Below are positions 33,663 through 43,951 of a DNA stretch of 64,000 bases, piece after piece. The stretch is taken from contig CASEIN010000037.1 in assembly GCA_949287985.1 (NCBI GenBank), positions 1 through 64,000 of the forward strand. Direction: 5' to 3'. The notes beneath the pieces were generated by a model. The model had not been told where the DNA came from. It ran no database searches and saw nothing but the letters and a program-made list of their open reading frames with translations. Numbering within the stretch: the stretch's first letter is position 1; each line of letters opens with the position of its first letter. The position numbers were made by a program, and so were the translations under genes. The stretch comes from Mucispirillum schaedleri. Lineage in GTDB: Bacteria; Chrysiogenota; Deferribacteres; Deferribacterales; Mucispirillaceae.

Positions 33663-34973
33663 TTAAATAGTTGGTAGTTTAATAGGTAGATAATACATTT
33701 TTTCAATTTGTTTTGATATATATTTCTTCTCTATTTCTTTATTAATTTTTAAGCTTTCAAAATCATATCCATCTCTTTCATCATTTACAACGGGATATAA
33801 AATACATAAGTTTATGTCTGATGAATTTTCTGCTCCAACCTTTTCCTGTATTTTCTTTGTTCTTGCATATAAACTTAATTGTTGTAAATGTGGTTTTATT
33901 TCCCCTATTTTTTCTGTTATTTCTTCTTCGTTATCGTTTTGTTTTTCTATATATTTATATTTTATACTGTATTTACTATCAAATATATATGGTGTATTTA
34001 TTACATCATTTTTTTTAATTGTAAAATCAGGTCTTAATGCTCTTGTTCCTGTTTTACTATCCTTATCTCCTTTTTTATAGCCTGCTCCAAGTATACTATG
34101 TGGTATAGCCTTTCTTATTTTGACTTCACAATATCTTTCAAAAAGTTCTGCCATATCAATATAAAATGGATATATATTATTAAACTTTCCTTGATTATAA
34201 ATATTTTTATCTAAAAGTTTTATTACTTCATAAGCCAATTTAAGACTTTCTTTATATCCTCTATGTATTATTTTTTTATTGATTTTCTTAAAATCCATAT
34301 CTTTTATTATTCTGTCATCTATTCCATTAAAACTTTCTTTTATCATACATATGTCTTTGTATAAGCTTTCTTTTTGAGTGTTTGTTATAGCAAATATTTC
34401 TGCTTTTTTTAACGCATATTTTAATATTTGGTTTTCTAGATTATTTATACCATGTATTTCATATATACATTTATTTTTTAATTTTACATTTTCTTTTAGA
34501 TGTATATTTATGGTGTCTTTTATTAAAAGTTTGCCTTTTACTTTACCTTTTAAAATATTCTGTTCTTTATAAAAACTTTTATAAAGCCCATGTTTCACTA
34601 TTTCTTGTACTGATTTAATAAACATATGTACAATAAATAAATATAAGCTGCTGCATAACTTATTCTCAATACATATTGGCTTTTCATTATAATATATTTT
34701 ATAACATTCAGATAAATGTTCATATACTTGTCTATCGTGCAAGCATTCATTTAACATTTTTAGTATATCAATTTTTACATTATCATCATTAAATTTTGGT
34801 TCAATTTTTATAATAATATCTTCTATACTACATATACCAATATTATATCCTGCTTCGAGACAATTATTTGATAATTCTAAATGATAGTCTTCTAGTTTGT
34901 TTTTATGTTTTAATAATATTTCTGCTTTCTCTTGTAGTATTTCTTTCCTTTCATGTTCCTGACATACTATCAT
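33663..34973 (-). CDS. mcrC: McrC, nuclease subunit of a type IV restriction system
   Basis: A 436-aa McrC-type protein. The N-terminal half binds and stimulates McrB (GYNIGICSIEDIIIKIEPKF, ENQILKYALKKAE). The C-terminal PD-(D/E)xK nuclease reads LRPDFTIKK...PYIFDSKYSIKYK, with the active-site Asp and DxK visible. With McrB it cuts DNA carrying modified cytosines. The start overlaps the mcrB stop by one base (TAATG), so the pair is coupled. SD is weak, consistent with coupling. Confidence 0.92.
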   Translation of the reverse strand: MIVCQEHERKEILQEKAEILLKHKNKLEDYHLELSNNCLEAGYNIGICSIEDIIIKIEPKFNDDNVKIDILKMLNECLHDRQVYEHLSECYKIYYNEKPICIENKLCSSLYLFIVHMFIKSVQEIVKHGLYKSFYKEQNILKGKVKGKLLIKDTINIHLKENVKLKNKCIYEIHGINNLENQILKYALKKAEIFAITNTQKESLYKDICMIKESFNGIDDRIIKDMDFKKINKKIIHRGYKESLKLAYEVIKLLDKNIYNQGKFNNIYPFYIDMAELFERYCEVKIRKAIPHSILGAGYKKGDKDSKTGTRALRPDFTIKKNDVINTPYIFDSKYSIKYKYIEKQNDNEEEITEKIGEIKPHLQQLSLYARTKKIQEKVGAENSSDINLCILYPVVNDERDGYDFESLKINKEIEKKYISKQIEKMYYLPIKLPTI

Positions 34974-37441
34974 TATACTTCACTTATAAAATAATCTTTT
35001 AAATTTTTAATTTTATTTAGCAAATCTTCATTATTATCTTTATCTAAAGTTTCTGTATCTGCTATTATTCCATCTTTATAATACTCTATTAGAAGTGGAA
35101 TAATATTATATTTAAGAGATATTTCTAAATAATTTTCTGGACAATCATCTTCTTTAGGTAAAAAATAACTGTGTCCCACCATAATATCATCTATGTTATA
35201 TTCTTCTGAAATATGTTTATCTATTAATTCATAAACTTTCTTATATAAATTCTTTGCTTCTTCATCTTCTATAATATTACTATTAGATGAAACTGTATAA
35301 AAAGCAAACCTTCTTCTTATAGCATAATCAATACTTCCAATACTTCTATCTGCTGTATTCATAGTGCCTATAATATATAAATTTTCTGGTATAGTAATAC
35401 TTTCTCCATAAGGACATTTTACTGCCTCACCCCTGTATTCTAAAGCATATAAAAGCTCCCCTAATACAGATGGCAGGTTAGCTCTATTTATTTCATCAAT
35501 TATCAATATATAAGGTTTGTCTTTTGCTTTATTTACTACATTCATCAATATTTTATCTTCTATTTTATAAGTGATATTACCATTTTCTGATTTAGCAGAT
35601 ATTCCCCTTACAAAATCTTCATATGTATAAGATGGGTGAAATTGAATAATATCATAATCAATACCCATTTCCTCTGCTATTTTTTTAGCAGTATATGTTT
35701 TCCCTGTACCTGGGGCACCTTGTAGTATTATTTGTTTTTTAAATTTAATTAATTCTATTAAATGTAAATTTGTACTTGCTGTTATATCAATCATTTTAAA
35801 TGTTTCCCTATATAATTTTATACATTTTTCTAAATCTATTCCTGTCATCTCCTTTAATGCAATATCAATTGGTTTAAGTAGTACATTTTCCTCTCTATGT
35901 TTATTTATCCATACAACATGAATTTTATCTTCTAATTTATAGCCTTTCTTATAATCATTCTTGATTATCATACCTATTGCATTTATTGAATTACCATACC
36001 TTGCAACAATAATATCAAATCTATTTGGTTCCTTTATTGTATATGGTATTCCACTAGCTGTCGTTTCACTGTCTACATATACAGTGCTTGTATTAATAAA
36101 GTTATCTAAATGGTCATTTTTTTTTGTTTTATCATCACGCATATACGATGATATTTGATATACTTTTCTCTTAATACCATTACTTTTTGCTATATCATTT
36201 AATTTAATAAACGCATTTATTTCATATGCTTTACAGTCTGGAAATAATTCATATAATTTATTTTGATGTTCTCTATATGAATTATAGCCTAATTCATTAG
36301 CTTTATTATACAATACGTTACTATATGACATTGTTTTAGCGTCATAAGCTATATAATTTTCTGGATTTATTATGCTTAATACTTGAGTTAATTTTGCTAT
36401 ACTAATATTTTTTATAGTTAATATCTTATTAAAAATATTTTCTTCTATAAATTCATCATTTTTTGCCATAGAAAAAAATTCCCAATGTATATCATTATTT
36501 TCAAGTTCATTTCCATAATAAAAAAATGTATTATAAACTGGGTTTATAAATATCCATTCTTCAATATTATTTATATTTGTTTCTATTCCAAATTCTTTAC
36601 ATACTTGAGAGTATATAATAAATTTTTCCTTTCTTCTCCATAATCTTGCAAGTTCATATATAAATGATAATGGGTCAATTCCTGACTGTTTGTAATTATC
36701 TATCTTTGAATAAAATGAGATTGAATTAATAACTTTATTTTTAAATTCTGATTTATTATTTTTATAATCTAGTATTTTACTTGTTAGTTTTGTGTAAAAA
36801 TCAATCCATTGAAAATATGGAGGATAATCATTTATTGTATTATATTCTTCTGTTTGATTAGTATGCAAAATTTCTCTATTTTCATTTTCATACCCTATTA
36901 GTTTTCCTTCTTTTATGTTATATGTAACTTGACTATATCCCATACTTGATAAAATATTTTGTAACTTTTCTTTCTCACTATCATTTGGATTATTATTTTC
37001 GCACACATATACTGCTATATTATGCCCTTTCTGTTTCATTAGACATGTTAATATATTTAGTCTTGAATAAGTGGGAGTTCCTCCCTTTAGCTTAATAGCA
37101 CTTATACTTTTATTTTTTATATTCTCTATATTTGTTATTACGCTATCAGTTGATGAGAAAATACTATCAAAAAATTTTTTATCTTCTGTAAGAAAAAAAT
37201 AATATCCTGGAAAATCTTTAGTAATATTATTTTTTTTCATTATTTCATTTTTATTATAATTATTAATTTTACAAAATACTCCTTTATAATAATTATTTAT
37301 ATCTTCATATTGTCCAATAATATCTCTAGTACTTCTAGTGATTACTTCTCCATTATTATCTCTTTCTACTTCTAATTCTGTTAAAAACTTAAATTCATAT
37401 TCCCCAAGTTTTATTGTTTTTGGAAACCCTAATTGTTCCAT
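34973..37441 (-). CDS. mcrB: McrB, GTP-dependent AAA+ translocase of a type IV restriction system
   Basis: An 822-aa protein. The large N-terminal region (1 to about 550), which would recognise DNA, is not of the short E. coli McrB type and contains a MrcB/EVE-like stretch (RFDIIVARYGNSINAIGMII). The AAA+ domain (about 565-760) has Walker A GAPGTGKTYTAKK, Walker B PYILIIDEINRANL, the McrB signature GTMNTADRSIGSID and AIRRRFAF. GGAGG lies before ATG 37441. The gene begins only 19 bases after the rpsA terminator stem, leaving no room for a promoter between them. Confidence 0.92.
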   Translation of the reverse strand: MEQLGFPKTIKLGEYEFKFLTELEVERDNNGEVITRSTRDIIGQYEDINNYYKGVFCKINNYNKNEIMKKNNITKDFPGYYFFLTEDKKFFDSIFSSTDSVITNIENIKNKSISAIKLKGGTPTYSRLNILTCLMKQKGHNIAVYVCENNNPNDSEKEKLQNILSSMGYSQVTYNIKEGKLIGYENENREILHTNQTEEYNTINDYPPYFQWIDFYTKLTSKILDYKNNKSEFKNKVINSISFYSKIDNYKQSGIDPLSFIYELARLWRRKEKFIIYSQVCKEFGIETNINNIEEWIFINPVYNTFFYYGNELENNDIHWEFFSMAKNDEFIEENIFNKILTIKNISIAKLTQVLSIINPENYIAYDAKTMSYSNVLYNKANELGYNSYREHQNKLYELFPDCKAYEINAFIKLNDIAKSNGIKRKVYQISSYMRDDKTKKNDHLDNFINTSTVYVDSETTASGIPYTIKEPNRFDIIVARYGNSINAIGMIIKNDYKKGYKLEDKIHVVWINKHREENVLLKPIDIALKEMTGIDLEKCIKLYRETFKMIDITASTNLHLIELIKFKKQIILQGAPGTGKTYTAKKIAEEMGIDYDIIQFHPSYTYEDFVRGISAKSENGNITYKIEDKILMNVVNKAKDKPYILIIDEINRANLPSVLGELLYALEYRGEAVKCPYGESITIPENLYIIGTMNTADRSIGSIDYAIRRRFAFYTVSSNSNIIEDEEAKNLYKKVYELIDKHISEEYNIDDIMVGHSYFLPKEDDCPENYLEISLKYNIIPLLIEYYKDGIIADTETLDKDNNEDLLNKIKNLKDYFISEV

Positions 37442-37460
37442 TATTCAGCCTCCAATTTAT

Positions 37461-37494
37461 AAAAAAGGGCTTAAATTTTAACTTAAGCCCTTTT
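37461..37494 (-). terminator. rho-independent terminator of the aromatic-rpsA operon
   Basis: A 12-bp stem AAAAGGGCTTAA (37463-37474) / TTAAGCCCTTTT (37483-37494). On the minus strand the stem is followed by TTTTTT. It is placed between rpsA and mcrB, immediately before the mcrB SD. Confidence 0.88.
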
Positions 37495-37517
37495 ACTTTT
37501 TATAAGTTTTATTTTAC

Positions 37518-39191
37518 TTACTTATCAAACTTATCCATAAAAATGTTACCAAAGCCACTATCTTCGCTTGTTTCCATTTTTTTCATGTATTCTTTTGTTT
37601 CTCTTCTTTCAGAATCCTGTAAGTATTTTTTAATAGATAATATAACTTGTTTTTCTTTATTATCTGCTTTTATAACTGTTGCTGTAACAGTATCACCTAC
37701 ATTATACATATCAACTGATGCTTTTGCAGGGTCTAAATCATTAACAGCAATTATGCCTTTCATTTCAAGTGGAAGTTCCACTTCTAACCCTTGTTTATTT
37801 ACTGCTGTTATTTTAACATCAACAGATTTGCCCTGTGGTAAAAGTTTTGTTACTTCTTTCCATGGGTTTGCTTCTAACTGCTTGATACCTAAACTAATTC
37901 TTTCTTTATCTTCATCAATGTTTAAAATTTTAGCTTCAACAGTATCACCAACTTTATAAACAGTATTTAAATCTGCTATTTCTTCTCTCCAAGAAACATC
38001 ACTTTTTCTCACTAATCCATCTAAAATACTGCCAAAATCTATAAACAAGCCAAAATCTGTAATACTTTTTATTGTGCCTTTAACAACAGAACCTTCTGGG
38101 TGCTCTTTTTTAAGAGTAGTCCATGGGTTATCTTGTAAATCTTTAACACTCATAATAACGCGTTTTCTTTCGTTATCATAGCCTATAACTCTGCCTTCTA
38201 CCATATCTTTAATATTAAGAGTAGATTTTGAATGTTTTAACCAGCCTATTTCTTCATTTGGAACAAAACCATCTATACCATCAGCAATTTCTACAACATA
38301 ACCAGCTCTTTTTCTTGCAACTACTGTGCCTTTAACTGATGAACCTTCTGGATAGTTTTTCTCTGCATTATCCCATGGGTCATTTTGCAACTGTTTCATA
38401 CCAACTGCTACTTTACTGGTATCTTTATCTATTTCTAATATTACTACTTCCACATTATCGTTTTCTGCTAAAAATTTTGCAGGGTTTTTTACTCTGCCCC
38501 AGCTCATTTCATTTTTATGTAAGAAACCATCAATACCACCAAGGCTAATAAACGCACCATAGTCTTTTAATGTTTTAACTATACCTTTAATACTGTCCCC
38601 TACTTTATATTTATCAAAAAATTCATCTTTTTTCTTTTTAGCTTCTTCAACTAAATGGTGGCGAGGTGATACAACAACTGACTGTTTTTTACCACCATGC
38701 ACTCTTAATACTTTTGCAAGAAGCACTTTATTAATAAATTTTGCTGGGTCAATTTCTTTTATATTTATATCTATTAAGTTTTCTGGAATGAAAGCTTCTA
38801 TTTCACCAACTTTACCACGATAACCCTTAGTTTTATCATTACTTACAAACTCAGTAATTTTTACTTCAACAGGTGTGCCACTGCTCTCTTTTTCTTTTAT
38901 TGCACTAAAGTCGCCTTTTGCATTTATTGCTTTTTTAGAAAGCATAACTCCATCATTATTCATTTTAACAATGCTAAGTTCTACTTCATCGCCAACTTTT
39001 GCACCCTCTAATTCTGACATTGATACAACACCTTCAGTTTTGTAGCCAAAATTTACAAGCCCTTTACCATCTCTAATATCTACGATTGTGCCTCTTACTA
39101 CTTCACCTGGGCGATATTGTTGGAGAGACTCTTCAAAAAATGACTCAAAATCTTCCATGCGTTCTTCGTTTTGTCTGTTTTCCTTATTCAT
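37518..39191 (-). CDS. rpsA: 30S ribosomal protein S1
   Basis: A 557-aa mRNA-binding ribosomal protein built from six S1 (OB-fold) repeats. They start roughly at residues 28, 108, 195, 280, 367 and 452, each opening with a G-x-VV-G-T/K-x-D/K-type strand. The best are GDSIKGIVKTLKDYGAFISLGGIDGFLH and GSVVKGTIKSITDFGLFIDFG. S1 helps initiation on structured or weak-SD mRNAs. It overlaps ispH by 4 bases. Some organisms encode an ispH-rpsA fusion; here they are separate but coupled. Confidence 0.95.
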   Translation of the reverse strand: MNKENRQNEERMEDFESFFEESLQQYRPGEVVRGTIVDIRDGKGLVNFGYKTEGVVSMSELEGAKVGDEVELSIVKMNNDGVMLSKKAINAKGDFSAIKEKESSGTPVEVKITEFVSNDKTKGYRGKVGEIEAFIPENLIDINIKEIDPAKFINKVLLAKVLRVHGGKKQSVVVSPRHHLVEEAKKKKDEFFDKYKVGDSIKGIVKTLKDYGAFISLGGIDGFLHKNEMSWGRVKNPAKFLAENDNVEVVILEIDKDTSKVAVGMKQLQNDPWDNAEKNYPEGSSVKGTVVARKRAGYVVEIADGIDGFVPNEEIGWLKHSKSTLNIKDMVEGRVIGYDNERKRVIMSVKDLQDNPWTTLKKEHPEGSVVKGTIKSITDFGLFIDFGSILDGLVRKSDVSWREEIADLNTVYKVGDTVEAKILNIDEDKERISLGIKQLEANPWKEVTKLLPQGKSVDVKITAVNKQGLEVELPLEMKGIIAVNDLDPAKASVDMYNVGDTVTATVIKADNKEKQVILSIKKYLQDSERRETKEYMKKMETSEDSGFGNIFMDKFDK

Positions 39192-40027
39192 CTTGCGACC
39201 TCATATATATATTCACGCACCTTTTCAAGAAGATACTTAGGAGTGCTTGCCCCTGCTGTAAGCCCCACATTTTCCACATTTAAAAACATATCTGCATTAA
39301 GCTCTTTTTCTGTTTCCACATGGTATGTTTTTGGGCATATCTCTTTACAAAGGTGGTAGAGCCTTGTAGTGTTGGCACTGTTTTTACCACCAACAACTAT
39401 CATTACTTCCACATTAGATGCTACCTCAATTGCAGCTGACTGCCTGTGTTCAGTAGCAGAACATATTGTCTTTGCAACAACTAGTTCATTACATTTACTT
39501 TTTAGCATATTTTCAATTTCTTTAAACACATCTTGGTTTTGAGTAGTTTGTGCTAAAAAGCCGTATTTTTCTTTAAATTCTAAATCATCTATTTCATTAA
39601 TATTTTCTATTACTTTATAATCAATATCAATATAGCTGATAATACCTTTAACTTCAGGGTGGTCTGCCTCACCAAGAATAACAATATAATCACATTCTTT
39701 AGAAAGCTTTTCTGCTGCTTTTTGGGCTTTTTGAACAAATGGGCAGGCTGCATCTATTACTTTACCTGCATTTTTTTCTAAATATAGTGCTTCCTGCTTT
39801 TCTATACCATGGCTTCTAATAACAACAGACATACCCGCATCTACTTCATCTAAAGATTTAATGGTAGAAACGCCTTTACTTTCCAAATCACTAACTACTT
39901 GTGGGTTATGGATAATAGGTCCAAATGTAACAACATTGTTGTTTTCTTCGGATGCTTTTTTTACTATATCAATAGCTCGTTCCACTCCAAAACAAAACCC
40001 TGCATGACGAGCAACTTTAACCTGCAT
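39188..40027 (-). CDS. ispH: 4-hydroxy-3-methylbut-2-enyl diphosphate reductase
   Basis: Last enzyme of the MEP isoprenoid pathway, converting HMBPP to IPP and DMAPP. A 279-aa protein with the three Fe-S ligands Cys12 (HAGFCFGV), Cys95 (AACPFVQKAQ) and Cys189 (TICSATEHRQ). Also seen are the catalytic-site HG of IRSHG and the final GLTAGASTP. It lies between cmk (83-base gap) and rpsA (overlap 4), a gene order seen in several phyla. Confidence 0.96.
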   Translation of the reverse strand: MQVKVARHAGFCFGVERAIDIVKKASEENNNVVTFGPIIHNPQVVSDLESKGVSTIKSLDEVDAGMSVVIRSHGIEKQEALYLEKNAGKVIDAACPFVQKAQKAAEKLSKECDYIVILGEADHPEVKGIISYIDIDYKVIENINEIDDLEFKEKYGFLAQTTQNQDVFKEIENMLKSKCNELVVAKTICSATEHRQSAAIEVASNVEVMIVVGGKNSANTTRLYHLCKEICPKTYHVETEKELNADMFLNVENVGLTAGASTPKYLLEKVREYIYEVAR

Positions 40028-40110
40028 TAATTTCTCCCAAATTTATATGAGATGATTTTATACTAAATTTTTTCTTTTTGCAAATAAAATAGGATTATTA
40101 TATAAAAAAA

Positions 40111-40770
40111 CTACAAGTTTTTTCTTTTTTCATTAATTATAGCACCTATTTTATCTGCAACTTCTTCTAAAGAGTAACCTGTTGTATCTATAAATATAGC
40201 ATCTTCAGATTGTTTTAGTGGACTTTCTGCACGGTTTGTATCCATTTCATCTCTTTTTATAATATCATTTAATACATCTTCAAATTTCGGTGCATTATCT
40301 TTATTTTCCCACTCTTTATATCTTCGTTTTGCACGTTCTTCTGGGCTTGCTGTTAAATATATCTTTACATCAGCTTTTGGCAGCACAACTGTTGTTATAT
40401 CCCTGCCCTCCATTATCACATCGCAGCCCTTAGCATATGACTGTTGCTTTTCAACAAGTATTTTCCTAATTGCAGGAATAGATGCAACAGATGCTACTTT
40501 AGATGATATTTCAGGTGTTCTAATTTTTGCTGTTAAATCATATACCTGACCTTCATATTTTATAGATATTTTTTTGCCATTATCTTCCAGTATAAAATCT
40601 ATATGTGATACTTTATCTTCTAAATTATCATAACCAAAGTTTTCGCCAACATAAGCAACACTTCTATACATTGCTCCAGTATCAATATATGTAAGCCCAT
40701 ATTTTGAAGCTATTATCTTACATACTGAACTTTTACCACTGCCTGCTGGCCCATCTATTGCAACCTGCAT
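40111..40770 (-). CDS. cmk: cytidylate kinase
   Basis: Phosphorylates CMP and dCMP. A 219-aa protein with P-loop GPAGSGKSSV, the CMP-binding YIDTGAMYRSVAY and EGRDITTVVLPKADVKIYLTA, and the lid RAKRRYKEW. I use ATG 40770, 6 bases after AGGGG; a TTG two codons earlier is the open-frame start. It lies between aroA (10 bases) and ispH (83 bases). aroA-cmk neighbours are common. Confidence 0.95.
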   Translation of the reverse strand: MQVAIDGPAGSGKSSVCKIIASKYGLTYIDTGAMYRSVAYVGENFGYDNLEDKVSHIDFILEDNGKKISIKYEGQVYDLTAKIRTPEISSKVASVASIPAIRKILVEKQQSYAKGCDVIMEGRDITTVVLPKADVKIYLTASPEERAKRRYKEWENKDNAPKFEDVLNDIIKRDEMDTNRAESPLKQSEDAIFIDTTGYSLEEVADKIGAIINEKRKNL

Positions 40771-40780
40771 ATACAACCCC

Positions 40781-42061
40781 TTATTTAACTTCTAAAGATA
40801 ATAAATCCCCTATGAAATCAGGGTATGATACATCAAGGGAAGCAATATTATCCATTAAAACTTTTACGCCAAATTTTTTAGCTAAAATAATATTTATCAT
40901 AGATATTCTATGGTCATCATAAGCAAGCAGTGTTGCTTTTTCTGGCTCTTTTGTAAGTGGGTATATTTTAAGCCCGTCTTCAAATTCTTCAATTTCAGCA
41001 CCAAGTGCTTTAAAGTTATTTATTAAAGCTGCAATCCTATCTGATTCTTTTACTCTTAATTCTTTTGCATCTCTAATTTCAAGTGGAGCTTTACCAAAAA
41101 GCCCTATCATTGCTAAAACTGGGATTTCATCTATCATATTAGCTATAATTTCACCACTTATTTTACCACCATTGATTTGTGCTGGTTTTACATATATATT
41201 ACCTACAGGCTCAACTTCATCACTTGTGATTTCATACTCAATATTAACCCCAAGCTCTTTTAATGCCTGTAATAAACCTGTTCTTGAAGGATTTAACCCA
41301 CAGTTTTCTATTACAATTTCAGAACCTTCAAAAATTAAACCTGCACCAATATAAAAGGCAGCTGATGAAAAATCTGAAGGTACATCAACTCTGCTTTGGC
41401 TAAATGTACCACCTGTTACAGAGATTTTACCATTATTATTTTCACATTTTATACCAAATGCTTTTAACATTCTCTCAGTATGGTCTCTTGTTGGTGTATG
41501 CTCTATATAAGTTGTAACACCTTCAAGCTGAGCACCTGCTAAAAGAACAGCACTTTTAACTTGAGCAGATTTTGTTTCTGCTTCTATTTCTGCTGCTTTT
41601 AATGATGACGGCAGCACTGTCGCAGGAAGTAATGTATTATTATTCTTACTTCTAATATCTGCTCCCATTTTTGCAAGTGGGTTAATTACCCTTGCCATAG
41701 GACGCCTTAAAAGAGAAGGGTCGCCTGCAAGTACTGAATAAAATTTTGAAGGAGCTAACACACCCATCATAAGACGTGCTGTTGTGCCTGAATTATCACA
41801 ATTTAATATATCATATGGTTCTTTAAATTTTTTAACGCCTTCAGAATGTATTAAAAGCCTTGAACGCTCATTTACTATGTTTACACCTAACTGCTGCACA
41901 ACATTCATTGTTGCCATAGTATCCCTTGAAAGCAGTGGGTTTTTTACAACTGATACACCGTCAGTCATAGCTCCCATAATAATTGCTCTGTGTGTTATGG
42001 ATTTATCTGCAGGAACATTTATTGTCCCTTTAAATGATGAACATTTGTCGAAAGTTATCAT
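40781..42061 (-). CDS. aroA: 3-phosphoshikimate 1-carboxyvinyltransferase (EPSP synthase)
   Basis: Sixth step of the shikimate pathway, joining PEP and shikimate-3-phosphate. A 426-aa two-domain protein with VPADKSITHRA (shikimate-phosphate binding), NCDNSGTTARLMMGVL, LRRPMARV, the catalytic-site DEIPVLAM, and RVKESDRIAAL. The position after DNSGTT reads ARLMMG, as in class II (Bacillus/Agrobacterium-like) enzymes. It lies 24 bases after tyrA and 10 before cmk. Confidence 0.95.
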   Translation of the reverse strand: MITFDKCSSFKGTINVPADKSITHRAIIMGAMTDGVSVVKNPLLSRDTMATMNVVQQLGVNIVNERSRLLIHSEGVKKFKEPYDILNCDNSGTTARLMMGVLAPSKFYSVLAGDPSLLRRPMARVINPLAKMGADIRSKNNNTLLPATVLPSSLKAAEIEAETKSAQVKSAVLLAGAQLEGVTTYIEHTPTRDHTERMLKAFGIKCENNNGKISVTGGTFSQSRVDVPSDFSSAAFYIGAGLIFEGSEIVIENCGLNPSRTGLLQALKELGVNIEYEITSDEVEPVGNIYVKPAQINGGKISGEIIANMIDEIPVLAMIGLFGKAPLEIRDAKELRVKESDRIAALINNFKALGAEIEEFEDGLKIYPLTKEPEKATLLAYDDHRISMINIILAKKFGVKVLMDNIASLDVSYPDFIGDLLSLEVK

Positions 42062-42085
42062 ATTATTACCTCACTAATATAACCT

Positions 42086-42922
42086 CTATAATTTACGTCT
42101 TTGTTCACTTACCTGCTCTATTTTATTATAAAGCTCTTGAATTTTTCCACCTTTTATCATATTTTTCCATTTTATAATATCTTTTTCTAAGTTTTCTACA
42201 CATTCAATCAACGCTTTTTCATTATCAAAGAAAATATCGCTCCACATTTGCGCATCACTTGCTGCTATTCTTGTAAAATCACGGAAGCCTCCCCCTGCAT
42301 ATGAAAGGGCGTCTTTATTTTGTGTAAGAACTGTATCCATTAAACAAAAAGATATTAAATGGGGTAAATGGCTGACATTAGCAAATATTTCATCATGCTC
42401 ATACGCACTCATTTTTCTAACGTCCATATTAATAAGTAAATGAAGCTGTTCTAATTTATTATCTAATTCTTTATTACCAATGGATACAAGTATATGTTTT
42501 GCTCCATCATACAAATTATCATCTGCATTTATAAAGCCACTTTTTTCTTTACCTTTTATAGGGTGCCCCCCACAAAATAATAAATTATTTTCTTCTGCTG
42601 CTTTTATTATGGTGCCTTTTGTGCTGCAGGCATCTGTAACTGGCTTTTTATAATTGATTTTACCTAGCTTATTAATAAACTGAATTGCTGATTTAACAGG
42701 AAGGCATATATAGATTAAATCAAGGGGAAAATTAATAAACCTGTCAAATTCATTGGTTACCCCTTGAAAAATATTACTTTCTACAGCCTGCACTAATACA
42801 TCTTCGCCTAAATCATAACCGAAAATATTAATGTCTTTGCAGGCAAAGGATTTGGCAAATGAGCCACCAATTAATCCTATACCTGCAATACCTATATTTC
42901 TAAAGGGCAAATTATTTGGCAA
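42086..42922 (-). CDS. tyrA: prephenate dehydrogenase
   Basis: NAD(P)-dependent oxidative decarboxylation of prephenate to 4-hydroxyphenylpyruvate for tyrosine. About 278 aa: Rossmann motif GIAGIGLIGGSFA, substrate-binding CGGHPIKGKEKSGF and SHLPHLISF. No ACT or chorismate mutase domain. The start is not ATG: TTG at 42922 overlaps aroF by 11 bases, TTG at 42910 follows its stop directly; neither has an ideally spaced SD, so translation is likely coupled to aroF. Confidence 0.9.
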   Translation of the reverse strand: MPNNLPFRNIGIAGIGLIGGSFAKSFACKDINIFGYDLGEDVLVQAVESNIFQGVTNEFDRFINFPLDLIYICLPVKSAIQFINKLGKINYKKPVTDACSTKGTIIKAAEENNLLFCGGHPIKGKEKSGFINADDNLYDGAKHILVSIGNKELDNKLEQLHLLINMDVRKMSAYEHDEIFANVSHLPHLISFCLMDTVLTQNKDALSYAGGGFRDFTRIAASDAQMWSDIFFDNEKALIECVENLEKDIIKWKNMIKGGKIQELYNKIEQVSEQRRKL

Positions 42923-43931
42923 TTTCCTTACCTACTGCTTTTGCAATAATTTCTACTTTTTCCATAACTTCTATATACTGCTCTGGAGTAAGTGACTGGT
43001 CGCCATCACTTAATGCCTCATCAGGATTTGGGTGAACTTCTATCATAAGACCATCAGCTCCTGCTGCAACTGATGCTAAAGCCATTGGTCCAATACATTC
43101 TATTCTACCTGTGCCGTGGCTTGGGTCTACTATTACTGGTAAGTGAGAAAGTGATTTAATAGCTGGAACACAAGCTAAATCTAATGTATTTCTAGTGTAT
43201 GTTTCAAATGTTCTAATACCACGTTCGCAAAGAATAATGTTTGAATTACCTTCTTTTGCAATATGCTCTGCTGCCAGTAAAAATTCTTTAATAGTAGCAC
43301 TCATGCCTCTTTTTAAAAGCACTGGTTTTTCTTGAGCACCAACTTCATGAAGAAGACGGAAGTTTTGCATATTCCTTGCGCCGATTTGTAAAATGTCAGC
43401 ATATTCTGAAACGATTTCTATATCTCTTGGGTCTGTAAGCTCTGTTACAACTATCATACCAAATTCATCTGCTGCTTTTCTAAGGTATATTAAACCTTCT
43501 GGCCCCATACCTTGAAATGAATATGGGCTTGTGCGTGGTTTATATGCACCACCTCTTAATATTCTTGAACCATGTGCACTTGTTTTTTCTGCAACAATAC
43601 GCGCCTGCTCCAAACTTTCCACAGAACAAGGGCCACTCATTACTGCTAACTCTTTACCACCAATTTTTACGCCTTTTACATCAATAATAGTATCTTCTTT
43701 TTTAAATTCACGGCTTACAAGTTTGTATGGTTTAGATATAGGTATAATTTCATCAACCCCAGGAAAAGTCTGCACCTGTTTGCCTTTTAATAATGATTCA
43801 TCACCTATTGCTCCAATAACTGTTCTTTCTACACCTTCAGAAATTGTGAGCCTGTAACCACATGATGTTAAATGTTCTGTTAAATTACCTACTTCTTCTT
43901 TAGAAGCATCGTGTTTCATTACAATAATCAT
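42912..43931 (-). CDS. aroF: 3-deoxy-7-phosphoheptulonate synthase (DAHP synthase, type I-beta)
   Basis: First step of the shikimate pathway, from PEP and erythrose-4-phosphate. A 339-aa protein. The N-terminal ferredoxin-like regulatory domain (about 1-75, [15 protein letters not shown]...) is followed by a (beta/alpha)8 barrel with [45 protein letters not shown] and VDPSHGTGR. This is the Thermotoga-like form with feedback control by the N-terminal domain. GGAG precedes ATG 43931; it lies 20 bases after hisC. Confidence 0.95.
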   Translation of the reverse strand: MIIVMKHDASKEEVGNLTEHLTSCGYRLTISEGVERTVIGAIGDESLLKGKQVQTFPGVDEIIPISKPYKLVSREFKKEDTIIDVKGVKIGGKELAVMSGPCSVESLEQARIVAEKTSAHGSRILRGGAYKPRTSPYSFQGMGPEGLIYLRKAADEFGMIVVTELTDPRDIEIVSEYADILQIGARNMQNFRLLHEVGAQEKPVLLKRGMSATIKEFLLAAEHIAKEGNSNIILCERGIRTFETYTRNTLDLACVPAIKSLSHLPVIVDPSHGTGRIECIGPMALASVAAGADGLMIEVHPNPDEALSDGDQSLTPEQYIEVMEKVEIIAKAVGKEIAK

Positions 43932-43951
43932 ATTATATCTCCAAATATCTT

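Noticed and set aside
33563-37517. McrBC region as part of a prophage or transposon
   Set aside because: No integrase, transposase, att-like repeats or inverted ends seen; only the two restriction genes differ from core neighbours.
39086-39359. Plus-strand ORFs opposite ispH and rpsA
   Set aside because: Antisense shadows of conserved genes without SD or protein-like composition.
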